Assembly: GCA_050110875.1 (NCBI GenBank)
Contig: CP188828.1
Coordinates: 1,302,001 to 1,366,000, forward strand
Direction: 5' to 3'
Source: Methyloligella sp050110875
GTDB lineage: Bacteria > Pseudomonadota > Alphaproteobacteria > Rhizobiales > Methyloligellaceae
DNA: 64,000 bases
This document shows, in pieces, positions 42,042-51,737 of the stretch. The translations under genes and the position numbers were made by a program. Each line of letters starts with the position of its first letter. Positions within the stretch are counted from its first letter, which is position 1. The notes below the pieces were generated by a model. The model made no database searches, was not told where the DNA came from, and saw only the letters and a program-made list of their open reading frames with translations.

Positions 42042-43451
42042 TTAGCGCGAGGCGAGCTTGGTCCCGTTATTGCCGGGCAGGGCTGCGTAGAGGCTTCTCA
42101 CCGCAGCGCCCTCGAAACGGTCGGTCATGGCAAGGCTCATCACCCGATCCGTATCGCGCAATTGAAGCGCATGAGGAACGGAGAGTTCCTCGAACACGAT
42201 GGCGGGATCGTTCTGCCGGGGGTGGATCATCGGCGCGATTTCGCGGTCATAGCCGACCGGACGGTCGCTCATCAGAATGGCGACGTTGTAATGGGCGAAG
42301 GTGAGCGCCTCCTCGGGGTGTTCCTCGTCCTGCGCCGGTAGGCTCATCACATCGGTCTTCCGATAGGCGCTGCTGCTGCCAGAGCGGCTTGCGGGTTGCG
42401 GCGCGGAAACGGGCTCGGGTGCCGGTGCGGGCTCGAGATTGGGCGATAGGGAAGGACCGCCGAGACTTGCCATGGCAAAGGGCCTGGCCGGCTTGCGGAC
42501 CGGGAGCGGCGCCGATGCCTGCATGGCGGAAGCCGGGGCGTCAGATTCGGCCGTATCGTCCGCCTTGCCCAGGCTCATGGGGCGATAATTCACATTGTTC
42601 GCGGCAAGCAGCGGATTGTTTGGCTGGGTGTCGCCGGCGCTGGCCAGCTGATTGGAAAGCTGCCGGAAGGGCGCCGGTGTCGGCAGCGGCGGCGGTTCGG
42701 CAGCGGCCACGGCGGTCGGTGCCGGTGCTGCCGGCCGGCCGCGCAGTATGTCCGCGGCGGTTTGGTATTTGCCGGAGGCTGCGGCGCGGCGGTAATCGGA
42801 TTTGCTGATGCGGCGCCCGTCGCTCGGGATGTAGTCGGTCTTGCCGTCCGGGAAGAGGGCCGCCAGCTCCATATGAGGGATGCGGGGCCACATGCGCACG
42901 CGGCCCGTATCGACATGGACGAAGGGGATGCCGGAGTTCGGATAGTAGCCGACGCCGCCGAATTCCTGGATCAGGGCGAGATTGCGCAGCTTCTTCACCG
43001 GCACGTCGGGAATATGGATGTCTGCCGCCTTGCCGAGGATGTGCTGGCTGTATTTCGCCTGGCCGCCGCCATTGGCACGCAGCTTGTTGTTGGTCTTCTG
43101 GGACCGGTAGCCGGAGATCAGGTGGATCGGCTCGGTGGCGCCGAGCTGGGTATAGATCCGCCAGATCAGATCGATCAGCTCCGGATCCATCTTGGTGTGG
43201 TCCTTGGCGCGCCAGTCGCCCATGAACCTGTTCAGCTTGTCCATGGCGGACGGCACGAAGCGATCGTTCACCTTGTAGGTGACGGTCAGATATTCCTTGG
43301 TGTGGATATTATAGAAGCGAAGGGTTCTGGCCGTGGAATTGGCGTTGGCGGCGGGCGAATAGAGGTCGGGCGTCGCCAGGAAGACGGCGAGAAGGCACGC
43401 GAAAATCGCGCGCACAGCATTGCGGCTCGGAAGAAATCCGCGTCTTCGCAT
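42042..43451 (-). CDS. DUF882 exported protein (peptidase M15-like)
   Basis: A 469-residue protein with a signal peptide (about 1-38), a DUF882/YcbK domain (about 40-190) and a long Pro/Ala-rich tail. The domain has zinc-peptidase M15-like residues: HLISGYRSQKTNNKLRANGG, KYSQHILGKAADIHIPDVPV (His-x6-Asp) and FVHVDTGRVRMWPR (final His). Related proteins cut murein peptides. The tail beyond about 200 has no recognised domain. It lies downstream of an L,D-transpeptidase on the same strand, but a terminator separates them. Confidence 0.86.
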   Translation of the reverse strand: MRRRGFLPSRNAVRAIFACLLAVFLATPDLYSPAANANSTARTLRFYNIHTKEYLTVTYKVNDRFVPSAMDKLNRFMGDWRAKDHTKMDPELIDLIWRIYTQLGATEPIHLISGYRSQKTNNKLRANGGGQAKYSQHILGKAADIHIPDVPVKKLRNLALIQEFGGVGYYPNSGIPFVHVDTGRVRMWPRIPHMELAALFPDGKTDYIPSDGRRISKSDYRRAAASGKYQTAADILRGRPAAPAPTAVAAAEPPPLPTPAPFRQLSNQLASAGDTQPNNPLLAANNVNYRPMSLGKADDTAESDAPASAMQASAPLPVRKPARPFAMASLGGPSLSPNLEPAPAPEPVSAPQPASRSGSSSAYRKTDVMSLPAQDEEHPEEALTFAHYNVAILMSDRPVGYDREIAPMIHPRQNDPAIVFEELSVPHALQLRDTDRVMSLAMTDRFEGAAVRSLYAALPGNNGTKLASR

Positions 43452-43611
43452 TCCACCCCTACGCAGCTACTAGGCCAAGGCCGAACGTCGCTTTGGCTGC
43501 GGCCTCCCTCATCCCCGTTTTGTCGCCCGAACTGGGCGTCGCAAGACGGCGAGTCTTCTTCGACCGCGGTTAAAGAAAAGTATTGAGGGGAAATTTGAGC
43601 AAAAGAGGGCG

Positions 43612-43655
43612 AAAAAGTTAACGCCGTCAGCAACTTATTCGCCGACGGCGTTAAC
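43612..43655 (-). terminator. Terminator after the L,D-transpeptidase gene
   Basis: A 12-bp perfect inverted repeat GTTAACGCCGTC/GACGGCGTTAAC (43617-43628 and 43644-43655) with a 15-nt loop is followed on the minus strand by TTTTT. Confidence 0.85.
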
Positions 43656-43676
43656 CATGATCGCTTTGCGCGGCGC

Positions 43677-45398
43677 TTAAAGGCTAAGCGCACGCTCCAT
43701 CCGCCGGTCGTGGCCGTAAAGATCGCCGTAGCGGGAAAGGGTCCCATCCGGCTTGGCCCAGGCGGTGAAGTAGGTGATGTAGACCGGGATACGCCGCTTC
43801 AGGGCAACGCCCGAATCGTGACCGGTGCGGATCATGGAATCGACCCGTCCCTTGCTCCAGTCCTGATCCTTCTGCAGCAGCAGCGCCGCCAGCACGTCCG
43901 GATTCTGCACCCGGATGCAGCCATGGCTCTCGGCGCGAACCGTATTGGCGAAGAGATAGCGCTGAGGCGTGTCGTGCATGTAGACGCTATGCTTGTTCGG
44001 GAAGAGGAACTTCACCACGCCGAGCACGTTCTTCGGCCCCGGCGGCTGCCGGAAGGCGATGTTGCGCACATCCACACGATCCCAGTCGATGCTCTGCGGG
44101 TTGACCTCGCGGCCCTTGTAATTGACCCGCAGGTTATGCCGGCTGATCACGCTGGTGTCCCAGCCCTGGCTCGAGAACCACCCGCCGGTCCGCCGGATAT
44201 AGGGGCGGATTTCGTCGGTCTTGATGGAGTTCGGCACGTGCCAGGACGGGTTGAAGACGATGGTCTCCATCTCGTCGAAGAACACCGGCGTCGCGGTGCT
44301 CGGCTTACCGACCACGGTGCGGGCGGAATGGATGACCTTGCGGTCTTCGACCACGCGCAGCTTGAACTCCGGAATGTTCACGCGGACGTAGAAGTTGCCC
44401 AGATGATTGGGCAGCCAGCGCCAGCGCTCCATGTTGACGAGCACGAGGTTGATCTGATCCTGGTTGCCCATATCGGCCGGGCCACCATTCATGATGCGGC
44501 GGGTGCCGGGGCCGACGAGACCGTCGGTCGCGATGCCGTGGGCCTGTTGGAAGGCGACGACCGCGTTCTGGACATCCTTGTCGAAGAGCTCAGGATCGGC
44601 CGCGGGGGCGCCGTCGCCGACCTCTTCGGGCGCGGCGCTCACCTCGAGACGTTTGCGGAGCAGGCGCACCTGAGGATGCTTCATGCCCAGGCGCAGGGTC
44701 GGGCCGGACGGGATGACGACCTTCGGCTCTTCTTCTTCCTTCTGGTCCTCGCCGCGCAGCTTGGCAAGGACGCGGCGCAGGGCCTCGAACTGCGGCTGAT
44801 CGGGCTGGAAGCTCCGGAGATAGCCGGCAGGATCGGAGCGGAAGGAGATGGATTCGATCACCTCCAGCGGCTTGGGCAGCCGGAGATCGGGATCGAGATA
44901 GCCGCTGACCTGGCGCGGCACGATGCGGCCGCCGCGGGCGTCGTGGGCGTAGCGGACCACGGCGAAGCTGATCTTGATCTCGGCATCGGCCAGGCGCTTG
45001 GCCGCCGCTGCGGGATCGTCGTTGAAGCTGGCGGGGTCGAAATCGGACAGATCCGGCACGGCGTAATCGGCGGAGCGCAGGCCATAGCTATCGGCCTTCC
45101 GAAGCTCGGCGATCACTTTCTCGGCGCGGTCGTTCAAACCCTTATCGCTCACCCAGAGAGGCTTGTTCTCGGGCAGCGAATAATATTCCACAAGAGCGCC
45201 ATGCTCCTGCTTGCGCGTCTCGGTCGCGCTGGTGAATTTCTCGGATAGCTGGTCCTGGACGCTGATCCGGATCGCCTCGTTACGGCCGATCAGCGCCGCA
45301 GGGCCGTCGGGTTCCGCGGCAAACGCCGGAAGGCTCGTCGCCGCCGCTAATGGGACGAGCAAAGAAAGTCCGACAGCAATCGAATAAATAGGCCTCAT
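43677..45398 (-). CDS. Exported L,D-transpeptidase (YcbB/LdtD type)
   Basis: A 573-residue periplasmic enzyme that makes 3-3 crosslinks or attaches proteins to peptidoglycan. After a signal peptide (about 1-28), it has an N-terminal scaffold domain, a peptidoglycan-binding repeat (about 240-300, with AHGIATDGLVGPGTRRIM) and a YkuD catalytic domain (about 320-500) with the active-site motif SHGCIRVQNP. The long form with a capping loop is the YcbB type. The ATG at 45398 follows AGGGAGCAGGAAT; the open frame before it (to 45539) is not used. DUF882 and NtrC-type genes flank it. Confidence 0.92.
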   Translation of the reverse strand: MRPIYSIAVGLSLLVPLAAATSLPAFAAEPDGPAALIGRNEAIRISVQDQLSEKFTSATETRKQEHGALVEYYSLPENKPLWVSDKGLNDRAEKVIAELRKADSYGLRSADYAVPDLSDFDPASFNDDPAAAAKRLADAEIKISFAVVRYAHDARGGRIVPRQVSGYLDPDLRLPKPLEVIESISFRSDPAGYLRSFQPDQPQFEALRRVLAKLRGEDQKEEEEPKVVIPSGPTLRLGMKHPQVRLLRKRLEVSAAPEEVGDGAPAADPELFDKDVQNAVVAFQQAHGIATDGLVGPGTRRIMNGGPADMGNQDQINLVLVNMERWRWLPNHLGNFYVRVNIPEFKLRVVEDRKVIHSARTVVGKPSTATPVFFDEMETIVFNPSWHVPNSIKTDEIRPYIRRTGGWFSSQGWDTSVISRHNLRVNYKGREVNPQSIDWDRVDVRNIAFRQPPGPKNVLGVVKFLFPNKHSVYMHDTPQRYLFANTVRAESHGCIRVQNPDVLAALLLQKDQDWSKGRVDSMIRTGHDSGVALKRRIPVYITYFTAWAKPDGTLSRYGDLYGHDRRMERALSL

Positions 45399-45554
45399 AT
45401 TCCTGCTCCCTGGCCGGACAACGCGGTACGATTCGGCAAGGTCTGGAACGTAGCTTGGCCCCCTTGCGAAAACCAGAGGCCGGGCCGGTTTTCGGCCCGG
45501 AATCAGGTGCTTTTTCCGGCGACTGTTGCTTTCCTGCAAGACCGTGATTGCAAA

Positions 45555-47057
45555 TTAGCCAATTCTCGCTTCCAGGCCGATTTCGCGCATTTTCCGGTAG
45601 AGCGTCGAGCGGCCGATGCCCAGCTTCTTGGCAATCTCCGTCATGCGCCCCCGATAGCGGCCGAAGGCGAGGCGAATCATGTCGGCCTCGATGGCGTCGA
45701 GGGGGCGGATGTCGCCGGAATCGCTCAAGGCGGGGATGCCGACGGCGTCGCGGCCGTTGCCGGAGGGAATGTGGATGGTGGCGGGGGTGCGGCCGGAATC
45801 GCCGAGCACCACGGGGCCGTCGATCTGCGGGGCCTTCTTGGGGGCCGGTGCCGGGGGCACGGTGACGGAATATCCCTCCACATGGGCGGCGATCTGGGGA
45901 AATTCGTTCACGCCCAGCATATTGTCGTCGGCCAGCACCACGGCGCGGAACATGGCGTTCTCGAGCTGGCGGATATTGCCGGGCCAGCTATAGCGGGAGA
46001 GCATGGCGATGGCGTCCTGCTCCAGCCCGTCGATCTGCTTGCCCTCCTCGCTGGCGAAACGCGCCGCGAAATGACGGGCCAGCTCCGGCACGTCTTCCAT
46101 GCGCTCGCGCAAGGGGGGCACCCAGATGGGGAAAACGTTCAGCCGGTAATAGAGGTCCTCGCGGAAGCTGCCTTCCTGGACCAGCTTGATCAGGTCCTGG
46201 TTGGTGGCCGAGATCAGACGGAAATCGACCTTCACGGGCTGCTTTCCTCCGACAGGGTCGATTTCGCCCTCCTGCAGGGCGCGGAGCAGCTTGACCTGGG
46301 CGTCGAGAGGCAATTCGCCGATCTCGTCGAGGAAGAGGGTGCCGCCATCGGCCTCCTGGAACTTGCCGATGCGCTTTTCCGTGGCGCCGGTGAAGGAGCC
46401 TTTCTCGTGGCCGAAGAGGATGCTCTCGACCAGGTTTTCCGGGATCGCGCCACAGTTCACGGTGACGAAGGGCTTGCCGGCGCGGTCGCTCTCGCCCTGG
46501 ATGGCGCGGGCGACAAGCTCCTTGCCGACGCCGCTTTCGCCTTCGATAAGCACGGGAATCTGAGATTTGGCGGCGCGTTTGCCGAGCGCGACCACGCGGT
46601 TCATGGTCTCGCTGCCGGCGATCAGATCGTCGAAGGACAGCTCACCGCCATGACTCGCCTTCATGCGGGTCAGCTCGCCCTGGAGGGCTTCGATGCGGAG
46701 CGCGTTCTTGATGGAAACCTCCAGCCTTTCCGGGCTCACGGGCTTCACCACGAAATCTGCGGCGCCGGCCCGCATGGCGGAAATCGCGGCGTCGATGGAG
46801 CCGTGGGCAGTCTGCACGATGGCCGGCGGCTTCTTCGGGAGCGTCTTCATGGCGGCCAGCACATCCATTCCGTCGGTGCCCGGCATCACGAGATCGAGAA
46901 GAAGCAGCTGAATATCCGCTCCTTCGGCCTGAAGCATCTCCAGAGCTTGGTCGCCGCTTTCGGCGGAGACGACGCTATAACCGAAACGCTTGATCGTTTC
47001 CTCGAGGATACGACGCTGCGCTGGGTCGTCATCGACGACCAGAACCCGTTTAGCCAT
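45555..47057 (-). CDS. NtrC-type sigma-54 response regulator
   Basis: A 500-residue regulator with a receiver domain (about 1-120, MAKRVLVVDDDPAQRRIL, phospho-Asp in LLLDLVMPGTDG, Lys in VVKPVSPERL), an AAA+ sigma-54 activator domain (about 145-380, Walker A IEGESGVGKELVARAIQGES, Walker B GGTLFLDEIGELP) and a C-terminal HTH (RMTEIAKKLGIGRSTLYRKM). The loop that contacts sigma-54 reads GSFTGA where GAFTGA is usual. No cognate histidine kinase is nearby. The ATG at 47057 is used; 47084 is the other start. Targets are unknown. Confidence 0.93.
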   Translation of the reverse strand: MAKRVLVVDDDPAQRRILEETIKRFGYSVVSAESGDQALEMLQAEGADIQLLLLDLVMPGTDGMDVLAAMKTLPKKPPAIVQTAHGSIDAAISAMRAGAADFVVKPVSPERLEVSIKNALRIEALQGELTRMKASHGGELSFDDLIAGSETMNRVVALGKRAAKSQIPVLIEGESGVGKELVARAIQGESDRAGKPFVTVNCGAIPENLVESILFGHEKGSFTGATEKRIGKFQEADGGTLFLDEIGELPLDAQVKLLRALQEGEIDPVGGKQPVKVDFRLISATNQDLIKLVQEGSFREDLYYRLNVFPIWVPPLRERMEDVPELARHFAARFASEEGKQIDGLEQDAIAMLSRYSWPGNIRQLENAMFRAVVLADDNMLGVNEFPQIAAHVEGYSVTVPPAPAPKKAPQIDGPVVLGDSGRTPATIHIPSGNGRDAVGIPALSDSGDIRPLDAIEADMIRLAFGRYRGRMTEIAKKLGIGRSTLYRKMREIGLEARIG

Positions 47058-47379
47058 GACGCAAGACTCGCTACGATTACGCACAATACAAATGGTCGGA
47101 GCGGCTGCCGGGCGGACCCAATACTCGGGCCTCAGGCGCTGTTCCTGACGACAAAATTTGCGCCAGGAAGGTAAATATCCTCTTTATCTGGGTTCGATTT
47201 TGGGGAAGCGATGCCGTTTCGCCACGGCGCCGGGCTGGTAAGCGCCTTCAAATGCACCATTTTCTAGGGTGGCGTTGGGCGGCTTTCGGTGGCCGGCGGG
47301 ATGGACAAAGCCCGCCTTTAAGCCGTAAGTGGCCGCAACCCGATTCCTCATTTCGCACCTTTCTGACGAGATCCAACAC
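47058..47379. other. Divergent intergenic region, NtrC-type regulator and pepF
   Basis: About 320 bp. No gene was recognised and no sigma-54 promoter (TGGCAC-N5-TTGC) could be identified. It should hold the promoters of both flanking genes. Confidence 0.4.
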
Positions 47380-49251
47380 ATGCTGCCTGCCAAGTTTTTC
47401 ACTGCCGGATTCCCGTGCTTCTCGACTGCCGAAGGCGCCCCCGCCACGGATGTCTCCAATACGCTGGGGGATCTGCCGGAATGGAAGCTGGAGGATCTCT
47501 ACCCCTCGCCGGATGCGCCGGAGCTCGAGGCCGATCTGGGCCGGGCAGAGCAGGCAGCGGAGGCGATGGAGAAGAGCTATGCGGGCAAGCTCTCGGCGAT
47601 CGCGGCCCATAGCGGCGAGGATCTGGCCGGCGCGATCCGGGAATTCGAGGCTTTGAGCGATCTGCTCGGCCGAGTGATCTCCTATGCCAGCCTGCGCTAT
47701 GCCGCCGATACTTCGGATCCTGCGCGCCAGAAATTCTTCGGCGACATTCAGGAGCGGGTGACGACGATCAGCTCGAAATTGATCTTCTTTCCGCTGGAAT
47801 TGAACCGGATCGACGACGGGATCGTCGCGCGGGCCATGGAGGTGCCGGCTCTCGCCCATTACCGGCCGTGGATCGAGGATCTGCGCAAGGAGAAGCCCTA
47901 TCAGCTCGACGACAGGCTGGAGCAGCTGTTCCATGAGAAGGCGGTCTCCGGCCGGGGCGCCTGGAACCGGCTGTTCAACGAGACGCTCGCCCAAATGCGC
48001 TTCGAGGTGGATGGCGAGAGCTTGAGCCTGGAGCCGGCGATCAATCTTCTGCTCGATTCCGACGAGGAGAAGCGGCGCAAATCGGCGCAAGCGCTGGGGA
48101 AGGAGTTCAAGGAGAACATCCATCTCTTCACCATCGTCACCAACACGCTGGCCAAGGACAAGGAGATCTCCGACCGCTGGCGCGGCTTCGAGGACGTTGC
48201 CGATTCCCGCCATCTGGCGAACCGGGTGGAACGCGAGGTGGTGGATGCGCTGGTGCAGGCGGTGCGGGACAAATACCCGTCCATCTCCCACCGCTACTAC
48301 AAGATGAAAGCCAAATGGCTGGGCAAGGACAAGCTCATGCACTGGGACCGCAACGCCCCGGTGGTGAAGGAGCCGACCCGGTCGATCGGCTGGGACCAGG
48401 CGCGCGATACGGTGCTTTCGGCCTATGGCGATTTCTCGCCGCGCATGGCCGATATCGCCAAGCAATTCTTCGATCACGGCTGGATCGATGCGCCGGCTCG
48501 GGCCGGCAAGCAGCCCGGCGCGTTCTCCCACCCGACCGTGCCGAGCGCGCACCCCTATGTGATGTTGAATTATCTCGGCAAGCCGCGGGACGTGATGACG
48601 CTGGCCCACGAGCTGGGGCACGGGGTGCATCAGGTGCTGGCGAACGGGCAGGGGCCGTTGATGGCGCCGACGCCGCTGACTCTCGCCGAGACGGCATCCG
48701 TGTTCGGCGAGATGCTGACCTTCCGGCGACTGCTCGACAAGGCGCCGTCGGCGGCGGAGCGCCGGGCGATGCTGGCCCTGAAGGTGGAGGACATGATCAA
48801 CACGGTCGTCCGCCAGATCGCGTTCTATTGGTTCGAGCGGAAGATCCATACGGAGCGGCGTCAGGGCGAGCTGACCTCGGAGCAGCTTTGCGACATGTGG
48901 ATGGAGGTCCAGAAGGAGAGCCTGGGGCCGGCGATCGAGCTGGGCGAGGGGTACGAGACCTTCTGGTGCTACATCCCCCACTTCATCCATTCGCCGTTCT
49001 ATGTTTACGCTTATGCCTTCGGCGACTGCCTTGTGAACTCGCTCTATGCGGTCTACGAAAAGTCGGATGAAGGCTTTGCCGAACGCTATCTCGATATGCT
49101 TGCTGCGGGCGGCTCGAAGCATCACAAGGAATTGCTGAAACCGTTCGGGCTCGACGCGTCGGAGCCCGGCTTCTGGTCCATGGGGCTGAACGTGATCGAA
49201 GGCTTGATCGACGAGCTCGAGGCGATGGACGCGGAGGCCGGCAACGCTTGA
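47380..49251 (+). CDS. pepF: Oligoendopeptidase F (M3 family)
   Basis: A 623-residue zinc metallopeptidase of the M3B group that cuts short peptides in the cytoplasm. The active site is MTLAHELGHGVHQVLANGQG (HExxH) with the third ligand Glu in PLTLAETASVFGEM. The N-terminal half has the family helical layers (WKLEDLYPSPDAPELEADLG). The ATG at 47380 is used; an in-frame GTG at 47329 would add 17 residues. No signal peptide is evident after codon 1, although the first 30 residues are fairly hydrophobic. Confidence 0.93.
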   Translation: MLPAKFFTAGFPCFSTAEGAPATDVSNTLGDLPEWKLEDLYPSPDAPELEADLGRAEQAAEAMEKSYAGKLSAIAAHSGEDLAGAIREFEALSDLLGRVISYASLRYAADTSDPARQKFFGDIQERVTTISSKLIFFPLELNRIDDGIVARAMEVPALAHYRPWIEDLRKEKPYQLDDRLEQLFHEKAVSGRGAWNRLFNETLAQMRFEVDGESLSLEPAINLLLDSDEEKRRKSAQALGKEFKENIHLFTIVTNTLAKDKEISDRWRGFEDVADSRHLANRVEREVVDALVQAVRDKYPSISHRYYKMKAKWLGKDKLMHWDRNAPVVKEPTRSIGWDQARDTVLSAYGDFSPRMADIAKQFFDHGWIDAPARAGKQPGAFSHPTVPSAHPYVMLNYLGKPRDVMTLAHELGHGVHQVLANGQGPLMAPTPLTLAETASVFGEMLTFRRLLDKAPSAAERRAMLALKVEDMINTVVRQIAFYWFERKIHTERRQGELTSEQLCDMWMEVQKESLGPAIELGEGYETFWCYIPHFIHSPFYVYAYAFGDCLVNSLYAVYEKSDEGFAERYLDMLAAGGSKHHKELLKPFGLDASEPGFWSMGLNVIEGLIDELEAMDAEAGNA

Positions 49252-49300
49252 TAAGCCCGGCCCTCCAGCGCCGTAAGAACGCCTCTTGCAAGGAGGCCGG

Positions 49301-50152
49301 ATGATCACCTTCATGCCGATGCTGATGTGGATGGCCGCGCTGATCGTGGCCGGTGCAGCGCTTTACGTCTCCTCCCAAGCTTTGACGCCTTCCAATATCG
49401 GCCGGTCCTTGCTGCGCTGGCTGTTCGTGTTTCCGCTGGGCACGATGGCGATCTGGGATTTCGTGACCTACGGCTTCCTGCCTCAGACCGTCGCGGACCG
49501 GTTCGGCTGGGCGCCGAGCCCGTTCCAGATGGAGGTGGCCTTCGCCAATCTGGGGTTGGGGGCGGCAAGCCTCTATGCCGCCTTCGCCAAGCGGCCGGCG
49601 CGGATCGCCGTGGCGCTGGTAGCGGCTTGCTTCCTGGTCGGTTCGGGGCTGAGCCTGGTCAACAACATCCTCGACGGCGACGATCTCGCGGCGGGGGTGG
49701 CGGGCGCGATACTACTCAAACATTTCCTGACGCCCGTGGTGGTGTTGCTGTTGCTCTTCCTTGGGCCGCAGACCGAAGAGGCGGTGGACGCGACGACCGC
49801 CACCGGCGACCGGTCGAGACAAGACCGCCCGCCACAGCCCGGCCCGTCTTCCGTGGCTTCGCCGCCATCGGCTCCCCCGGCCTCCTGGCCGCAGGAGCCT
49901 GCGCCTTGGCGGGCTCCCCCGACACTCGAACCGCTCAAGCCGCCATCCCGGCCCGCTCCACCACTTCCACGCGCCTTGCCGTCACCGCAGCCAACGCCAC
50001 GGCCGCAGCCGCAACGCTATCCGCCGCCACAGGCGCCAGCACAGCCCCGGCCGAATCCGGGCGGGTTCGATCAGAGCCTGGAGGACGAGCTGGAGCGCGC
50101 CAGGCGCCAGATGATGGAAGACCTGGCCAAGGGCCGGAAGCCGGGTTCCTGA
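49301..50152 (+). CDS. Unknown four-span membrane protein with proline-rich tail
   Basis: A 283-residue protein. The first 155 residues hold about four hydrophobic segments (LMWMAALIVAGAALYVSS; SLLRWLFVFPLGTMAIWDF; FANLGLGAASLYAAF; FLTPVVVLLLLFLG), and residues about 165-270 are strongly Pro/Gln/Arg-rich and disordered. A short helix at the end reads LEDELERARRQMMEDL. The membrane part resembles small uncharacterised families, but no certain match can be given. AAGGAGG lies 4 bp before the ATG. Confidence 0.75.
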   Translation: MITFMPMLMWMAALIVAGAALYVSSQALTPSNIGRSLLRWLFVFPLGTMAIWDFVTYGFLPQTVADRFGWAPSPFQMEVAFANLGLGAASLYAAFAKRPARIAVALVAACFLVGSGLSLVNNILDGDDLAAGVAGAILLKHFLTPVVVLLLLFLGPQTEEAVDATTATGDRSRQDRPPQPGPSSVASPPSAPPASWPQEPAPWRAPPTLEPLKPPSRPAPPLPRALPSPQPTPRPQPQRYPPPQAPAQPRPNPGGFDQSLEDELERARRQMMEDLAKGRKPGS

Positions 50153-50171
50153 CCGGCGTCCCGAAGAGCCG

Positions 50172-50615
50172 CTAGCCGTGGCGGGCGAAAACTTCCGTGC
50201 TGCCGTCGGGCTTGATCAGCAGAACCTCGTATGCCTCCGGATCCGGCCCTTCCATGCCGGGAGAGCCGATGGGCATGCCGGGCACGGTGAGGCCGATCGC
50301 GTCGGGCTTTTCCTTCAGGAGCCGCGCCACATCGGCGGCCGGCACGTGGCCTTCGATGACGTAGCCGCCGATCTTGCCCGTGTGGCACGCGGCGAGGTTT
50401 TCGGGCACGCCGGCTTGCCGTTTGATCTGGTCGAGGGTGGCGCGGGAGGCGCCGTGGGGAGCGACTTCGAAGCCTTCCGCCCGCATATGGTCGGCCCATT
50501 TCTCGCAGCAATTACAGCTCGGCGATTTCCAGAGCTCCAATGTCTGCTCGGCGGCCTCGGCGGGCAGGGCAAGGACGAAGCCGAAGAGCAATGTCAGCAG
50601 AAGGGTGCGGATCAT
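50172..50615 (-). CDS. DUF411 exported metal-binding protein
   Basis: A 147-residue protein with a signal peptide (about 1-22, LLLTLLFGFVLALPAEA) and a DUF411 domain (TLELWKSPSCNCCEKWADHM), a thioredoxin-like fold with a CxCC cysteine motif, and HTGKIGGYVIEGHVPAADV further on. Family members are linked to copper handling, for example in the CopG group. GGAGGT precedes the ATG at 50615. No copper ATPase or regulator is nearby, so its metal is inferred only from the family. Confidence 0.88.
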   Translation of the reverse strand: MIRTLLLTLLFGFVLALPAEAAEQTLELWKSPSCNCCEKWADHMRAEGFEVAPHGASRATLDQIKRQAGVPENLAACHTGKIGGYVIEGHVPAADVARLLKEKPDAIGLTVPGMPIGSPGMEGPDPEAYEVLLIKPDGSTEVFARHG

Positions 50616-50643
50616 GGGAACCTCCATCGCTTCTTGCGCCATC

Positions 50644-51585
50644 TTACGGCGCCGGCGCGGCGAGCGCCAGATCGGCGGCGATCGCCCGATGATCCGAGCC
50701 GAGGTCCGGAGCCAGTTCCAAGTCGATCACGGCCAGCTGGCTGGAGATGAAAATGTTGTCGATGGGAAAGAGGGGCAGCAGCCGCAGCGTGTCCCGCCGC
50801 ATGGGCCAGGTGGGATGATAGGTGTTGAGGGCGCCGAGGCCGGTGATGTCGGTGAAGCGGCGGAGGGTCTGGGTCCAGGGCGTCTGATTGAAATCGCCGG
50901 CGACCACCAGCGCGCCGTGACGCGACTGCACGAAGCGGGTGATGCTCTCCATGTCGTGCTGCTGTAGATCGGGATAGAAGGGCCGGGCCGGGTGGACGGC
51001 GAGGATCTCGACCGGGACGCCGCCGACCGCGATCTGGGCCCAGCGGGCGAGGGTGCTGTTCCAGGGCTGGAAGCCGGCGCGGGTGATCTGGCCTTGCGAT
51101 TGGATCGGATGCTTGGAGAGGATGACGATGCTCTCCTCGCCGACCCGGTGGGGGTAACGGGCGAGAAGGTCGTCGAAGGGCGGCCGCTTGAGACGCCACA
51201 TCTCCTGCATGACGATGACGTCCGGGTCCATCTGCTCGAACCAGCGGACCACCTTCTCCGGCGCGTCGTTGCCCTGGCGGACATTGAGCGTGGCCACGCG
51301 GAGCAGGCGTGCCCGGCCGTCCTCGGCGTCTATGGCCGTGCTCTGAAGGCCGGGGTAGAGCATCACGGCATTGAAGATCAGCAGCACCAAGGCGGAGGGG
51401 GCGGCGCCTTTCGGCCCGGTATAGGCGGCGAGAAGGAAGAGGCCGAGGCAGCCCAGGATGAGGAAGGGCAGCCCGTTGCTCACGATGTCCAGCATCGGAA
51501 TCACCCGCGCCAGCAGAATGGCGCCGGTCAGGACGAGACCGAGAACGAGGCCGGCCATGGTGAGCGTTTTGAGGAACTTCGACAT
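50644..51585 (-). CDS. Membrane-anchored endonuclease/exonuclease/phosphatase (EEP) family protein
   Basis: A 313-residue protein with two or three hydrophobic segments at the N-terminus (about 8-80, TMAGLVLGLVLTGAILLARV and following) and a C-terminal EEP domain (about 88-310). It carries ATLNVRQGN, the catalytic Glu in VIVMQEMW, VVAGDFNQTPW and the final SDHRAI. Such phosphodiesterases cut nucleic acids or phospholipids; the membrane form may face the periplasm. The substrate is unknown. It is 28 bp upstream of the DUF411 gene on the same strand, so they may share a transcript. Confidence 0.88.
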   Translation of the reverse strand: MSKFLKTLTMAGLVLGLVLTGAILLARVIPMLDIVSNGLPFLILGCLGLFLLAAYTGPKGAAPSALVLLIFNAVMLYPGLQSTAIDAEDGRARLLRVATLNVRQGNDAPEKVVRWFEQMDPDVIVMQEMWRLKRPPFDDLLARYPHRVGEESIVILSKHPIQSQGQITRAGFQPWNSTLARWAQIAVGGVPVEILAVHPARPFYPDLQQHDMESITRFVQSRHGALVVAGDFNQTPWTQTLRRFTDITGLGALNTYHPTWPMRRDTLRLLPLFPIDNIFISSQLAVIDLELAPDLGSDHRAIAADLALAAPAP

Positions 51586-51737
51586 GGTTTTGCGATTGGC
51601 TCGATGGTTCGTGAAATTCGGGGAGCGGCGAAGGCTCGCGCACCCTATATGAAGAGGCCGTTATCGGAAGCCAAGCCGGGCGTGACGGAAAGGCGCCCCG
51701 GGGAAGCGCTTCGCACCGAAGAGGCCGAAAGGACGAG

